Below are positions 40,195 to 51,560 of a stretch of DNA of 64,000 nt, in pieces. The notes beneath the pieces are model-generated. The model ran no database searches and was not told where the DNA came from. It worked only from the letters and a program-made list of their open reading frames with translations. The DNA is from Poecilobothrus nobilitatus. Taxonomy: Eukaryota; Arthropoda; Insecta; Diptera; Dolichopodidae. The number at the start of each line of letters is the position of its first letter. Position 1 is the stretch's first letter. The stretch lies in contig OX352774.1 of the NCBI GenBank assembly GCA_947095535.1, forward strand, positions 66,278,416-66,342,415, written 5' to 3'. Made by a program: the position numbers and the translations under genes.

Positions 40195-40325
40195 GAAACA
40201 GGGCAGAGTGTAAACCAACGTTTTTTAAAAGCGCACATTTCCAAAAGATTATCTTTTATAAACTGTTTAGAATTGTGACTTGTACCAAAATTTGAAAATT
40301 TCATATAAGAAAAAATGTGAAGTAG
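40195..40325 (-). mobile_element. INE-like element, terminal fragment
   Basis: It has CAGGGCAGAGTGTAAACCAACG, then TTTTAAAAGCGCACATTTCC, AACTGTTTAGAATTGTGACTTG and TATAAGAAAAAATGTGAA. It matches the first 130 bp of the copies at 45650 and 54181 and then stops. Confidence 0.75.
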
Positions 40326-40645
40326 AAATTTTTAGTTAATTTAAGTTAGATGCAAAATTAAGTAACATTCTCACATTTCTGAAAGCTATTAGAACAGCTT
40401 TTCAAACATAAGCAAAATCGAAACTCGAAAAAGCATTTTATAATTTATTCTTATTCGCTCCCTAATGAACAAAAGAAAATCTTCTTCACTTTCTTAACAT
40501 ATATATTTGTCATGTGTTCATTTTAACTATAAATTTTTAAGAGGTGTTAGTTTTTTTTTTTTTTTTCTTTTAGTTTATTCCACTGCCAAATAAAAGTGAG
40601 AAGGAAATTACGCAGACTTTTTTTTAGGCGTTGATGTTAGGCATT

Positions 40646-40750
40646 GTCGTAAGGGGAAAATATTATTACGACGTGTGTGGAATTCGAACACACACTCCCT
40701 CGTTTTTTGTAGCGAATTTTACGCCTTTACCCACTGTACCACCGAGGTCC
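40646..40750 (-). mobile_element. tRNA-derived SINE, head fragment
   Basis: Minus strand GGACCTCGGTGGTACAGTGG (box A-like), GTGTTCGAATTCC (box B) and the conserved pair CGTCGTAATA..CCCCTTACGAC. The tail half is missing. Confidence 0.75.
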
Positions 40751-42933
40751 TTAAGAAGTGCAAAAGATACATTAAATATTATATACTCATAAGTTAATTT
40801 TAAATATTTTTCAACAAAAAATGAACACTTCAATTGTAACAAAGGTTTTATAATTATTGTAATTATATTAACCAAAAAATTTCTAAATGTAAATCGGTTC
40901 TTCGGTTTTAATTATTTATTTTTTCAATCTTTGGTTTTTTTTTTTAGAAATTTATTGTTAAACTAAAATTCTATTTTAATTAATTAGAGAATATTGTTAA
41001 AAATTGTGTTTAATAATTTAATTGTGTAATAATAAACTAAGAAAGAAAATTAAAAGGTAAAATTTTTATCAAAAATGTACAAAAAACCATAAATGAAATT
41101 TTAGTTTATGTTACTTTTTTTTTTTTCTTTTAAATTAAGGTATATTGTTCTATTAATTTTAATTGCCGAATTTAAAATTGTATAGCTTTCCATTTTTAAA
41201 ATTAATAATAAAAGGGTTAAATTAATAAATGATTTAAATATAGAAAAAAAGAAAATTTTCAGTTATTTTAAAACTAAGTAGAATTTAAAAATCTTTATGG
41301 TGTTTACTGCGTCTCCATTTTCTGCGCTATGTTTCAAATTAATCAGACAAAGAGTGTGTAAGATATGGTTGTAATACACAAAATATTCTTCGATTGACAC
41401 ATTATAACTGATGCAGTTACATGGGATTATTGGGATTATTTAAATAGAAAGAACCATTATGAACATGTTAAATAACTTCTCCCGACAACAAATAAAAAAG
41501 GAAAGTATTTTAAAAAGTTAGAGACTTAATTTAAATTTTGTCATGCACTTTAATAAAATTATTGTATTTTAAGATTGAAATAAAATGTATCTTAACATTT
41601 GTAACGGGTACAAGCTCAAACATTTTAGTAATACTTGATTTTTAACCTTAAACATTAACAATAATTTTAAATATACAAATTTTTGGCTTTTAAGTTTTTT
41701 TTAGATGAACGATAAGAAAACTGAATACTAATGAAGATCTGTTTTCAATTACGATATTAAAGAAAACTGCTATTGTTGAAATAGCTGATGAATAGAGAAT
41801 ATAACGTGAAATTAAAAATATTCTGTTTAAATTATTTTGGGCACTGTTTTCTTTAAGGGTTGAATTGAAAAAGGGAGAAGATAACATCATTATTCAAAAA
41901 ACATGAAAGATTTGGAATCATTTTTGTGAAATTAATGATTTCCAATTACAAAATGCATTTTAAAAAAGGTGAAAGTAAAGTAAGATTTTTTATATTTTTG
42001 AAATATTTTCATTGAAGTTTGAAAGCTCTAAATATTTTATAGTCAATATTGTGACAGAATTGCTATAGTAAAATCATTTAAAAAAAAGTAAATTTGAAAA
42101 TTTTCATTTTATCCGTTTTTCCAGGTGCTGTATTGATTGATATTTTTTTTTTGAAATGATAAAATATATATATAGATGTACAGCATTATATTTATGCATA
42201 TATATATATATATACCTATATTTTATATAATCATTAGTAAATAAGTTTTAGAATTTTTATTTTAATACAGGAAGAAATTATTTTTTTAAAAATATAATAT
42301 ACTTTGTATTATAAAAAAAAAAATATTTACTTTTCTACGCTTAAATTTTTAAATAATTGCTTATTTTGTATATTTATTTTGTTTAATGATTGTAAAAGTT
42401 TTTTTTTTTTTTTAATTTTTTAGACATATCTACTGCAAAAAAGGAACATAAAAACTTTATGTTTGTATATTGAATTTTTTCAGATCAATAAATTTCCAAT
42501 TTTAGTACAAAAATAAATAAATTTTATTGATACACGTTTACTAAAAGCTAAGATTTCCATTTAAATAATTTGTAACATGAACAGAATTTTACTCAAATTG
42601 TATTTGTAGATGAATCTCTAGATATGTTATACGAAAATAATATTTATATTAGCTTCCACTTTTAAATCTAAATTTAAGGTTAATAATTTGAATATGTGTA
42701 TGTATATAAAAATATAAATTATAAAATATGATGGTTTATTTTAAAATTATGGTTATATAAAAAAAAAAGCAGGTTATATTAAAATTTTATTATTTACATT
42801 TAAAAATTGAATTACTATAATAAAAAGTGGTAGCGAAGGTGGAAAAAGTAAAAATTCAATGGAAAAGAAAATTTGAACAGCCCCTTGAAGTATGCAATAA
42901 TTTCAGATTATCTGTTAAAGTATATTATTTTTG

Positions 42934-43206
42934 GGGGGCTTCGGTAGCCTAGTGGGTAGGTGTGTGACGTATTAACCGAAGGAGTGTGTGTTCGATCCCT
43001 GCACAGATCGTAAGTGTTTTTTTCTTTACATATTCCCCTTACGACCAAATATAATGTAAATATATAGTATATAATATAAACAAAATAAATAATATTAGTA
43101 TATAATTTAATAATAGTATAAAAACCTATAATGGCCTTGGTAGTCGATGGTTCAATAATATTGCATTACATTCATGTATGTAATATTAATATAAATAAAT
43201 AAATAA
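42934..43206 (+). mobile_element. tRNA-derived SINE, full-length with 10-bp target duplication
   Basis: Begins GGGGCTTCGGTAGCCTAGTG, with box B GTGTTCGATCCCTGCAC. Next comes the hairpin CGTAAG..CTTACG, whose loop holds TTTTTTT, then an A/T body, AATGGCCTTGGTAGTCGATG, and a TAAATAAATAAATAAA tail. It is flanked by ATTATTTTTG at 42924-42933 and 43207-43216. This copy sits opposite in strand to the gene and to copies A-C. Confidence 0.9.
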
Positions 43207-43216
43207 ATTATTTTTG

Positions 43217-45649
43217 AGTTATTTTTAATTATTTAGGATAAGTAGGATAGCATAGAGTAAATTAGATTAGATATATAGGTTAAGATAGGTTAAGATAAGT
43301 TAAGTTTTTATTTTAAAACTCAATAGAAATAAATTTGGATTTTTAAATGAAATTTTTACCAAAAAATAATAAATATAAGGATGTAAAATATCATGAAACA
43401 TTCAAAGATTTATTGTAATATTAAAATATAAAACCTAAAATTAATATAATAAGAAATCATGCCATCTTAAAATTAATTATAAAATAAAGAAGTAAACTGA
43501 TATTTTTAAATTTTTTTTTGTAAGTTATATTTATAAGATCAAAATAAAAAATAAAAAAAAAAAAAAAAAAATTTTCACCTATTATTATTCACCTCCAATT
43601 ATTCTTAGAACCGTTATGAATGTTTTTTATTATGGAATTCTTTTCCTTTTCACTAAACTTTCTTACTAAGTTCTTTTTTTTTTCTTATCTATATTTCAGA
43701 TCAATGACTATTATGATCATTGTATGTATGAAATAACTATTGTATGAAAGAAAACAATGATATTGATTTAACTAGAACATTTTAGAGCATTTTTATGAGA
43801 AACTTATTTATAAAACAGAATTTTATTAGTTTCCTCTTTTAATAAGGCAAGTTAAAAAGTAAAAGTCTATGTATTTTTCGAACGGTAAATCAAAAAATGT
43901 TTTATTAATTAAAAAATTTAAAGCGTGGTGAAAGAGGTGATATATTGTAAGATTTTTGGAATGAAAAAAGGGTAAGCCATTTTTATTTTTAAAGAAAACT
44001 TGTAAAAAATATGATAACAAGCGGCGTAAGACAAAATAGAAATAATTGGAAGGCTTACTTCGAGAATAAATTCCTATCTAAAAAAAATTGTGAATTAAAA
44101 AAAAAAAAAACCAAAAATTAAAATAATATTTAACAGAATAGAGAATACTTTATTCATTTCTTCAATCCGAATCCATTCAATTCAACTTTTCTAAACACTA
44201 TCCTATTAATGAGAATAAAAATTAGTAAAAGTGAAAATTAAAATAAGTATTTAATTAATTTTGAAAATAAAATAAAATTATTAAATATATGATATTTTAT
44301 AATAAATTACATCACTTTAATGAAAATGTAATAAATTTATTTATTAAAATATTTTATTTTATTTTTATAATACATACATATATTATGTATATTTAAATAC
44401 ATAAGAATTTTTTTTAATTTGAATTAATTAAAAATAAAATATTTTTTTATAAATATTATTAATTTTTCTTATTAATTAAATAATAAATTTTATTTTTATC
44501 TCAAATTTAATTAAATTCACTTGAATGAATCATTTTAAAAATATTTGAAAATTTTCTTTAATTTATTAAAAGAAAATTTATTCAAATGTTTAAATAAAAT
44601 TTTCATTAAAACAATTTAATTGTATTATTTCAGTATTTTTTTATTTTTATTTTAAAATTTCGAAGTTTATAAAAGTTTTATAAAATAATTATGTATTCAT
44701 CAATAATTTTTCTAAGTATTGAATAATTAAAATTGAATATTTATAAATTAAACAGAACAGAAATCACACATAACTTTATAATATTAATTGTATATTCGTT
44801 TATTATTTGGAAAAAAAACAAAAAAAAAGAAAAAAAATACCAATATTCTATTAATATTTATATACAAATATTTTATATATATATATATAAACTATTTGTA
44901 TATAAATATTATTTTAAATTTATATGTTTGTGTATGTAAAATATCTTAAAATTTAAAGATTCATTTCTAGTAATAATCAATAGTAAAAATTTATATTAAT
45001 TACACTATATATGGATATATACAGTACGGTTTATAATTAAAGTACCTCTAGCTATCTTAAACGTATCAATATAAAATGTATTTTTTTTTACTTTACAAAT
45101 ATATAAATTTATATCTTAATCAGATAAAGTTTATTTATATATAATCATATAATATCTATATAAATCACTATTTTAATATCTATTTTATCACTATCTGATA
45201 AAATATTAATTGAAAATTTTTACAAAACCGCTATAAGTATATTTTAAAAGGGTTGAAAATCATAGATCAAATGGTAAAAATATATAAATGGAATTTTTTT
45301 GTGTGCGCAATATTTTAAGATAAAATGAAATGAGAAGTAAAATATTATTCGATGGTTATAAATGCCATATTTCAAAGATATCCAAGTGTTGACAATCCGA
45401 TAGTTTACAGACGAAAAATTGTAAAAACTACAATAAGTCAATTTGTGTTACATACAAATATGTAAAATTGTATTAAAAATGTAACAACATTTGTTGACAA
45501 TTATGTCATCTGTCAATTTTTATACAAAAAAAAAAAAACAGTTTATAACATCTTTAGAACAATTTTGTTAAATAAATTTTCGAAAATAGTTTTCATGATT
45601 AGGGTAAAAAAATTTCCGTGCATTTTTTTTGATTTACAATGTTATTAAA
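43217..45649. other. A/T-rich intron, no features seen
   Basis: It starts with a TAGGTTAAG-type repeat (43277-43305) and otherwise holds A/T runs (43554-43572, 44098-44112). No gene supported. Confidence 0.55.
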
Positions 45650-46440
45650 CAAAACAAGGCAGAATAAAAACCAACGGTTTTTAAAAGCGCACATTTCGAA
45701 AAAAAAATATAAACTGTTTAGAATTGGAACTTGCACCAAAATTTGGAAATTCCGTATAAGAAAAAATGTGAAAATAGGATTTCTTTGCAATTTTGAGGGG
45801 CTGTAAGTACGGAACTCTATATAACTAAGAAAAACCGTTAACAAACGTAAACATTACTGGAGCTTAAATTTTTATGTCTTGCCGAACAAAAATGTGTAAA
45901 GGTGCCTAACTTACAGGTGTTTAAAAATAGCAAATTTTCAATTTTTGATCTCTAATAGCTTATAAACAGGAGGTCGTTAAAAACATTTTTCTTTTTATTT
46001 AACTTATTCTAGCTCTAAAAGTTCTTTCTAACCTCAAAATTTGAAATTCCTATGCGCCGGCGAGTTATGAAGGTAGCAAAATCATGTAAAATTTGGTTTT
46101 CACATAACGGTAGATTTAGATACTAAACTTAAAATTAAATTATATAATTTTGATATTGATGTAGAAAGGTAAAGAAAATTCCAGACGAATTTTTCAGATT
46201 GGAAAAAAATGTTAAGCAAAACATACGCATTTAAAAATAGGACTTTTTCAAAGTTTGAGGAGCTGTGGCTCCATAATGGATGAGGTTACATGAAAAAGTT
46301 GTTCTACAACATTAATGTTTTTATGAGATATTTTTTTTCTCTATCTTTAACGGTGTAAAAATTTTGTAAGCAGATGGACGGAGATACGGACGGATAGACA
46401 AAGTGAAACTAATAGGCACATTTTTGCAAATTTTTTTTTT
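45650..46440 (-). mobile_element. INE-like element interrupted at one end by a MITE
   Basis: Begins AAGGCAGAATAAAAACCAACGG, has AAAAGCGCACATTTCG, the conserved GTTTTCACATAACGG (46108) and GGACGGAGATACGGACGGAT near 46380, then GTGAAACTAATAGGCACA. The MITE at 46481 is inserted shortly after this end. Confidence 0.8.
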
Positions 46441-46480
46441 GTTTTTTAAAAACGACAAACATAAGCCGTTAAGAACTTAA

Positions 46481-46957
46481 CCCTTATGTCAAACCCTTGG
46501 TACAAATGTAACAATTTTAAGTTTAAACAGCTATATCTCCCACACTTTTTGAAGTGCAAATCTGTACCTTCGTGACATCTTCTATTAAAGTGTTATGAAT
46601 CAAAGACATACTAAAAATATATATAGTTTGGTAGAGACAATTAGGATTTGAGGGACTTAAATGATGTCAACTACGTTGCTTTGCTTGCTAAATATTGCTT
46701 TGATGTCAATGCTTCTCAAAATTAAAAATTTTTTTATTTATTTTTTCTTTTATTTTGTATTCTTTTTATTTTTTTTCTTATTTAAATTAAATTATGAAAT
46801 ATTTTGTTAAAGTTAATTTATGATTAAGGTTATAAAAAAACGAAAACATTTTATTTTTTACATATTATTTCTTATACAAAATGTATGAAAAACGTTATTG
46901 GTACAAATGTACCAAGGGTTTGATTAAAGGCGGTTCAACAAGGGTTTGACATAAGGG
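46481..46957. mobile_element. piggyBac-like MITE, 477 bp
   Basis: Perfect 19-bp terminal inverted repeats CCCTTATGTCAAACCCTTG (46481-46499, reverse complement at 46939-46957), flanked on both sides by TTAA (46477-46480, 46958-46961). TTAA target sites and CCC-starting ends are hallmarks of piggyBac-superfamily elements. A second inverted pair built on GGTACAAATGT lies just inside both ends (46499-46509 and 46900-46915). There is no transposase; it would depend on one encoded elsewhere. Confidence 0.9.
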
Positions 46958-47136
46958 TTAAACAAAATTTGTTAAAATAAAAATAAAAGAGAAAATTTCT
47001 AAAAGCCATGATATCGAAATAAATTGAAGCAATGTACTGGTAATGAATCAGTTTTTTATGGTCGCTATAGAATTTAACAGAAATTCTTTGAAAAGAAAAA
47101 AACACTAATGGTAAAATTAATTAAAAAAATTGAAAA

Positions 47137-47197
47137 GATTTATATAGATTATATAAATTATAGATTATAAATCTATATATATAGATTATATAGATTA
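47137..47197. repeat. ATATAGATTATA-type repeat with palindrome
   Basis: Alternating ATATAGATTATA units, including TATAGATTATAAATCTATA, which can form a cruciform. Confidence 0.7.
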
Positions 47198-48729
47198 TAT
47201 AAATTGGCCGCCAATGAAATATAAGTTCTGGATAAAAGTTGGAAGTAGTATGTGATGTCAATGCTAGCAAATTAAATTAATTCAATTAAAGTGGTCGGCT
47301 GTAATACCCATTTAACGTTTAATAAAATTTAATTTACATAATATACTGAAAAGTTCGTTTTTTATTTGTTAGATAGTGAAGATTACTAAACATACAATAA
47401 TGTTTGCTAAATTTAACCTAAAAAAAAACATAATTTGTTTGTATATTTCTAAAATTAAACAAAAAAATAAAAATGATATTTTTACGGTGGGATTTTAATT
47501 ATAAACTGTACTGTGCATACCTATATAAAATTCTATATAACTTTGATGTTAAATCAACCAGTAAATAATATATATTAAATGTATATAGTATAATAGATAT
47601 ATATATATACATCATAATATCTGCTGAACTTAATAATTTCCACAATAAAAGAAATAATAAAACAAAATGAAACAGTTTTTATAATCAAAGGAAATTTAAA
47701 TTGTGAAACAAAAATTTAAAAATCAAATTTATTTTAAAAGAGTTTTTTGTTTTTTTATACATTTTTTTTTTTATTAATTTTTCGTAACAAATCGAAACAA
47801 AAAAAAAAAGACGAAGAAGAAAATAATTTAAAATTGACGTAGAAAAAATAGTATGTAGGGGTATTCATTTAGAGAATATCCAAAAAAAAAAAATAACGCG
47901 AATCACAACAGTGCCAAACATTGTAAAGTGTTTTTAAAACATAAATCACTTTAAAATTTTTAGTTATATTCTTAAATTCTTTTGGTTTTTGTAATAGCAA
48001 ACCGTATTTTATTCTAAATATACACAGTACAACTTCTCTTAGGTGAATTAAAAAGGACAATTAAAATTTGTTTGTATTAAAAGGAGTTCAGGTTATAAAA
48101 ATACAAAAATCTATACCTGTATCTATAAACTTTTACTGAAGAGTGTATGTACTGAAGAGTGTTATATATAATATTTCTAGGTAAGGACGATTTAAAAAAA
48201 AAAAGAAACTAAAGAGGTTTTACTGTAATTTTGTTAATTTATGATGTTTATTATTTAAGCAGTATATTTTAAAGTTATGTATTGATCTGAATGTCTTAAG
48301 ATCTGATATAAAAATCGTATCTAAAGGATCTACAATAATTTGTTGTATAGTTGAAATCAAAACGAACAAAAAAAAAAAAAAAAAATTGGTTAATGTACAC
48401 AGACACAAGATTCAGATTAAAAACATGTTTTCTTTAACAGAAATCTTGAAACTTTTTTGGATTTTAATAGTATCGTTAAAATAGTAACTCTGCATTACAT
48501 AACACAATGATGTTACGTAAAATTTATGATGATATTTTGCTCTCTGACTCGGAGAATGAAGTTACTGCTATGAGCAAAATGTATAGTACAATTTTTTATA
48601 TTTTTAAATAACGTATCCGTCAAAGCGCTAACTATAAATATAAAGGATTTTATAAGGCTATATAAAAGATTTTTTTGTTTTATTATAAAATTTTAAGTTT
48701 GAGAATTTTGTTTTTAGTAAGTAGCATAT

Positions 48730-49488
48730 GGGTTTAGCTTAACGCACATTTCAAATATCCCTTTCGTTTAATCACATTTGACAAAAATCTTTTGTTGCAA
48801 AAACCTAATTTAACAAAAATTTACTTCACAAAAGATCCGTTTTGAAATTACATCAAATAAAATAGGTATATATGGAGATCATTAACTGTACGCCACATTC
48901 TGTGAAAGTCATAAAATTCTGATTTTGTACCCAACTGTAAGGTCCCTCCTAATATTTCTTATTACATTCATATTTATCTAAAATCTTTTCAATTATTTTC
49001 TTACAAACATAATAACAAGAATAAAGCATTGACAATTTCTTTGAATGACAATTTTCTCATTTATTATTTTGTTTACACATTGAAAAGGGATTTTTTTATT
49101 TTGAGATTATGAAATTTGGGATTATGTGATTATGATTTTAAATTTTTGGGATCTTATAACTTTGCAATTTTCAGAAATGACATTAAACGCTCCCATTATT
49201 ATCTAATTATTAAAGAAATAACCTAAAATTTTCCTAATTATTTACCGTTTTCTAAGAAATTTTTGTGTAGACAAATATATTGAAAACATTTTTTTAGGAC
49301 TTAGGACTTTTTTTAGGAGTTAAAGAAACAATTTTTTTAATTTTTTTGACAAATGATTATATTTGCAAATTGGAATTTTATTAAGTGAGAATATTTGCTA
49401 ATTGGTTTTTTGTATTTTAAGTTTTTTGATAAAAGGAATTAGGAGAAATTGATATTCGATATTCTGAGTTTTGCCAAGTGTTACGCCT
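48730..49488. mobile_element. MITE with repeat-built ends, family of 50311
   Basis: Left end GGGTTTAGCTTAACGCACAT; right end GAGTTTTGCCAAGTGTTACG, identical to the right end at 50706. Inside are short repeats of the GACAAAAAT/CACAAAAG type, the shared core TGATTTTGTACCCAACTGTA (48918), and also units like GAAATAACCTAAAATTTTCC (49215) and TTAGGAGTTAAAGAAAC, which resemble the arms of the 17901 element. No clear target duplication. Boundaries approximate on the left. Confidence 0.65.
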
Positions 49489-49906
49489 TATAATCTAAAT
49501 ATACTACTTTCTATTATCTTACAAGTTCCTTACTCGCTCTGTTTCAGATTTTAATTGATTTCTTTTCTGATAGGTAGACTGGTAAAACTAATTTCTAACT
49601 TCAAACATTGTATTAACTTCATTAAAATTATTTTTTAATGAATACCCCTATTATATAATTTAAATTATTTTTATTAAATATAATTATAAATTAAAAAAAA
49701 AAAAAAAAAAAAGAACCAAAAGAAAAAAAAATAATTAAAATATGTATTTACTTTTGCCTTAAAACAGAAAAAGAAAAAAACTTTCAACCTATAATTATTT
49801 AACTCGTTATAACTTCAAAAAAGAAGTTAAAAATTAATAAAAAAAAAAAAGAAAAGTTAAAAAAATATAATAATCTGTTTTTTTTTTTTTTTTTTCGGAT
49901 AATTAA

Positions 49907-49917
49907 AATTTTACCTC
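49907..49917 (-). promoter_or_regulatory. 5' splice site of the 49-nt exon
   Basis: Minus strand GAG|GTAAAATT, with GT at 49914-49913. It is weaker than consensus GTAAGT, but it is the only GT that gives a phase-1 end matching the RRM2 exon. Confidence 0.8.
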
Positions 49918-49963
49918 CTCGATTTTCACAATCCACTGGTTTAATCTGAATAGGACGGTTCAT
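49915..49963 (-). CDS. bru3: bru3-like internal exon: end of RRM1 and linker
   Basis: On the minus strand this 49-nt exon reads MNRPIQIKPVDCENRG plus one base. MNRPIQ(I/V)KP is the last beta strand of RRM1 in CELF/Bruno proteins, and DCENRG begins the short RRM1-RRM2 linker. It starts after TTTAATTTCAG and ends GAG|GTAAAA, both acceptable splice sites. It is 16 codons plus one nucleotide (phase 1), which is exactly what the next exon needs. From memory, vertebrate CELF genes also have a 49-nt exon here. The ATG is internal, not a start codon, because the family reads PG-MNRPIQ across this junction. The exon is isolated: about 14 kb of intron precedes it in the window and 42 kb follows. Confidence 0.88.
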
Positions 49964-49990
49964 CTGAAATTAAAATAAAATTGAAAATTG
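49964..49990 (-). promoter_or_regulatory. 3' splice site of the 49-nt exon
   Basis: The minus strand reads a U-rich stretch ending TTTTAATTTCAG directly before ATGAACCG. The AG is at 49965-49964. It sets the exon start and keeps the frame of MNRPIQ. Confidence 0.8.
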
Positions 49991-50310
49991 TTGATAATTA
50001 GAATTTTATTTGTCTATTAATTTAAATAAAAATTTATTTTTAAAGGTTTCTTTTTGTTATTATTTTTTTTTTGTATCTAATTTTCGTAATTAACATTTTG
50101 ATTGAAGTTGAAGAGAAAACAGAAACAAAAAAAAAAAAAAACCATATAAATTATCATGCGAGATGAAAATTAATTAAAAATTTAAAAATAGAATATAATA
50201 GGGTAACGATTACAACTATTGACCATTAGTTAAGAATAATTTAAAATTCATATATGTATTTGCCTTTCATCGTTACTAAAAGTATTTATTATTAATGTGT
50301 ATAATTAATA

Positions 50311-50728
50311 AGGGTATAACGTAGTTAACCAAAACTCACATTGCAAAAAATCACTTGGCAAAAAACCCATTTCGTAAAAACGCATTTTTCAAAAAGAGTA
50401 AATGTCAAATTTTTATTTTGCAAAACATTCGTTTGGCAAATTTTACTTCTATAATTATTGTTTTTTCAAGCATATTTCATTAATAAATATTTTGGGAAAA
50501 GGGGTAACTCTGATTTTGTCACCAACTATAAAATTCCTTCAAATTGAGAATTTGCCATATACAGAAATATACTTACATATTGACAAATGGACATTTGCGA
50601 ATTGCAAATCTATTATGTGAGAAATTTGCCAATTGATTTTTTGCATTGTAAGTTTTTTGATAAGTGAACTTTTTTGAAGAGGCGAAGTAAATGTTTGTTA
50701 TCCGAGTTTTGCCAAGTGTTACGCCCCC
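50311..50728. mobile_element. 418-bp MITE with 8-bp target duplication (hAT-like)
   Basis: Flanked by AATTAATA at 50303-50310 and 50729-50736. The left end reads AGGGTATAACGTAGTTAACC then AAAACTC. The reverse complement of the right end reads GGGGGCGTAACACTTGGCAA then AACTC, an imperfect inverted repeat. Subterminal units of about 20 bp (GGCAAAAAACCCATTTCG and similar) fill the left arm. The core TGATTTTGTCACCAACTATA is shared with the elements at 17901, 48730 and 63350. An 8-bp duplication suggests a hAT-type transposase. No coding sequence. Confidence 0.75.
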
Positions 50729-50837
50729 AATTAATAATTATTCATTATTTTCTAATAATTTTAATACAAATTTTAAAAGTACGGACAAAATAGCATAAGA
50801 AATGATAATTTTTCACTAGTAGTGAATATCACTTGTA

Positions 50838-51560
50838 TATTGTGACTTGCATCACAATTTGTAAATTCTTTTAAAATTTTATATGTAAGAAAAATTGTGA
50901 AACATCAAGACATAAGCTTTAAAGAAACCCTATATACTTAATTAAAAAAAGCTGATAACACATATAACATTATAATATTGAAGTTTTAATTTTTTTAATA
51001 GAAAGAAGTTCTTCATGAAGTACCTATGTTTTTAGGTTAGATTTCTAAAAATATAAAATTTTTAATTTTTAACTTCTAATACCACTTTAACAGGGCAAGG
51101 TACAAACAATTTTTCGAGATCAGTTATGCTTATTGTGGAAGACTTTTCTCTTCTTAAATTTCAAAATTTTAACTAAAAGTTTGCCCGAATTATAAAGTGA
51201 GCGAAATATTGCAAGATATTGTCTTCACATAACGGTAAATTTAAATTTTAGATCTCAAAATTTTGATATTATTTATAATGTTATAAAAATATCCTACCGT
51301 TTGGCGTTTTTAATAGTGAAAACATGTTAGACACAACTACATTTTCGCGTTTACGTTATACATATTTAATAATAGGGCTTTTTTAAACATAAAAAAGTTG
51401 TTTTACAATATTAATTTTTTTTGAAGAAACCTATTAATGGTTAAAATTTTATTGTTCTATCATACACAATTTTGAACTTTTCTAAAGAAAGGGACGGACG
51501 AATGAACAGAGTGAAACTAAAAGCATTTTTTTAAATATTTTTTTGGGAAAATATGAAACA
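50838..51560 (-). mobile_element. INE-like element, diverged copy
   Basis: Starts with TGTGACTTGCATCACAATTTG (counterpart of TGTGACTTGTACCAAAATTTG), has CTTCACATAACGGTAAATTT (51225) and CTACCGTTTGGCGTTTT, and ends with GGGACGGACGAATGAACAGA and GTGAAACTAAAAGCA. It lacks the first 60 bp of the fresher copies. Confidence 0.7.

Larger units (their letters stand above)
7775..49914 (-). other. bru3: 42,140-bp phase-1 intron between RRM1 end and RRM2
   Basis: Bounded by the donor at 49914 and the acceptor at 7775. No further stretch with CELF-like coding potential was seen inside. It is filled by mobile-element remnants, listed separately, embedded in A/T-rich sequence with many homopolymer A or T runs. 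Confidence 0.85.

Noticed and set aside
42934..43010. Possible functional tRNA gene
   Set aside because: Box A- and box B-like blocks are present, but the segment continues into a SINE body and tail, is flanked by a target-site duplication, and the acceptor and anticodon stems do not pair properly.
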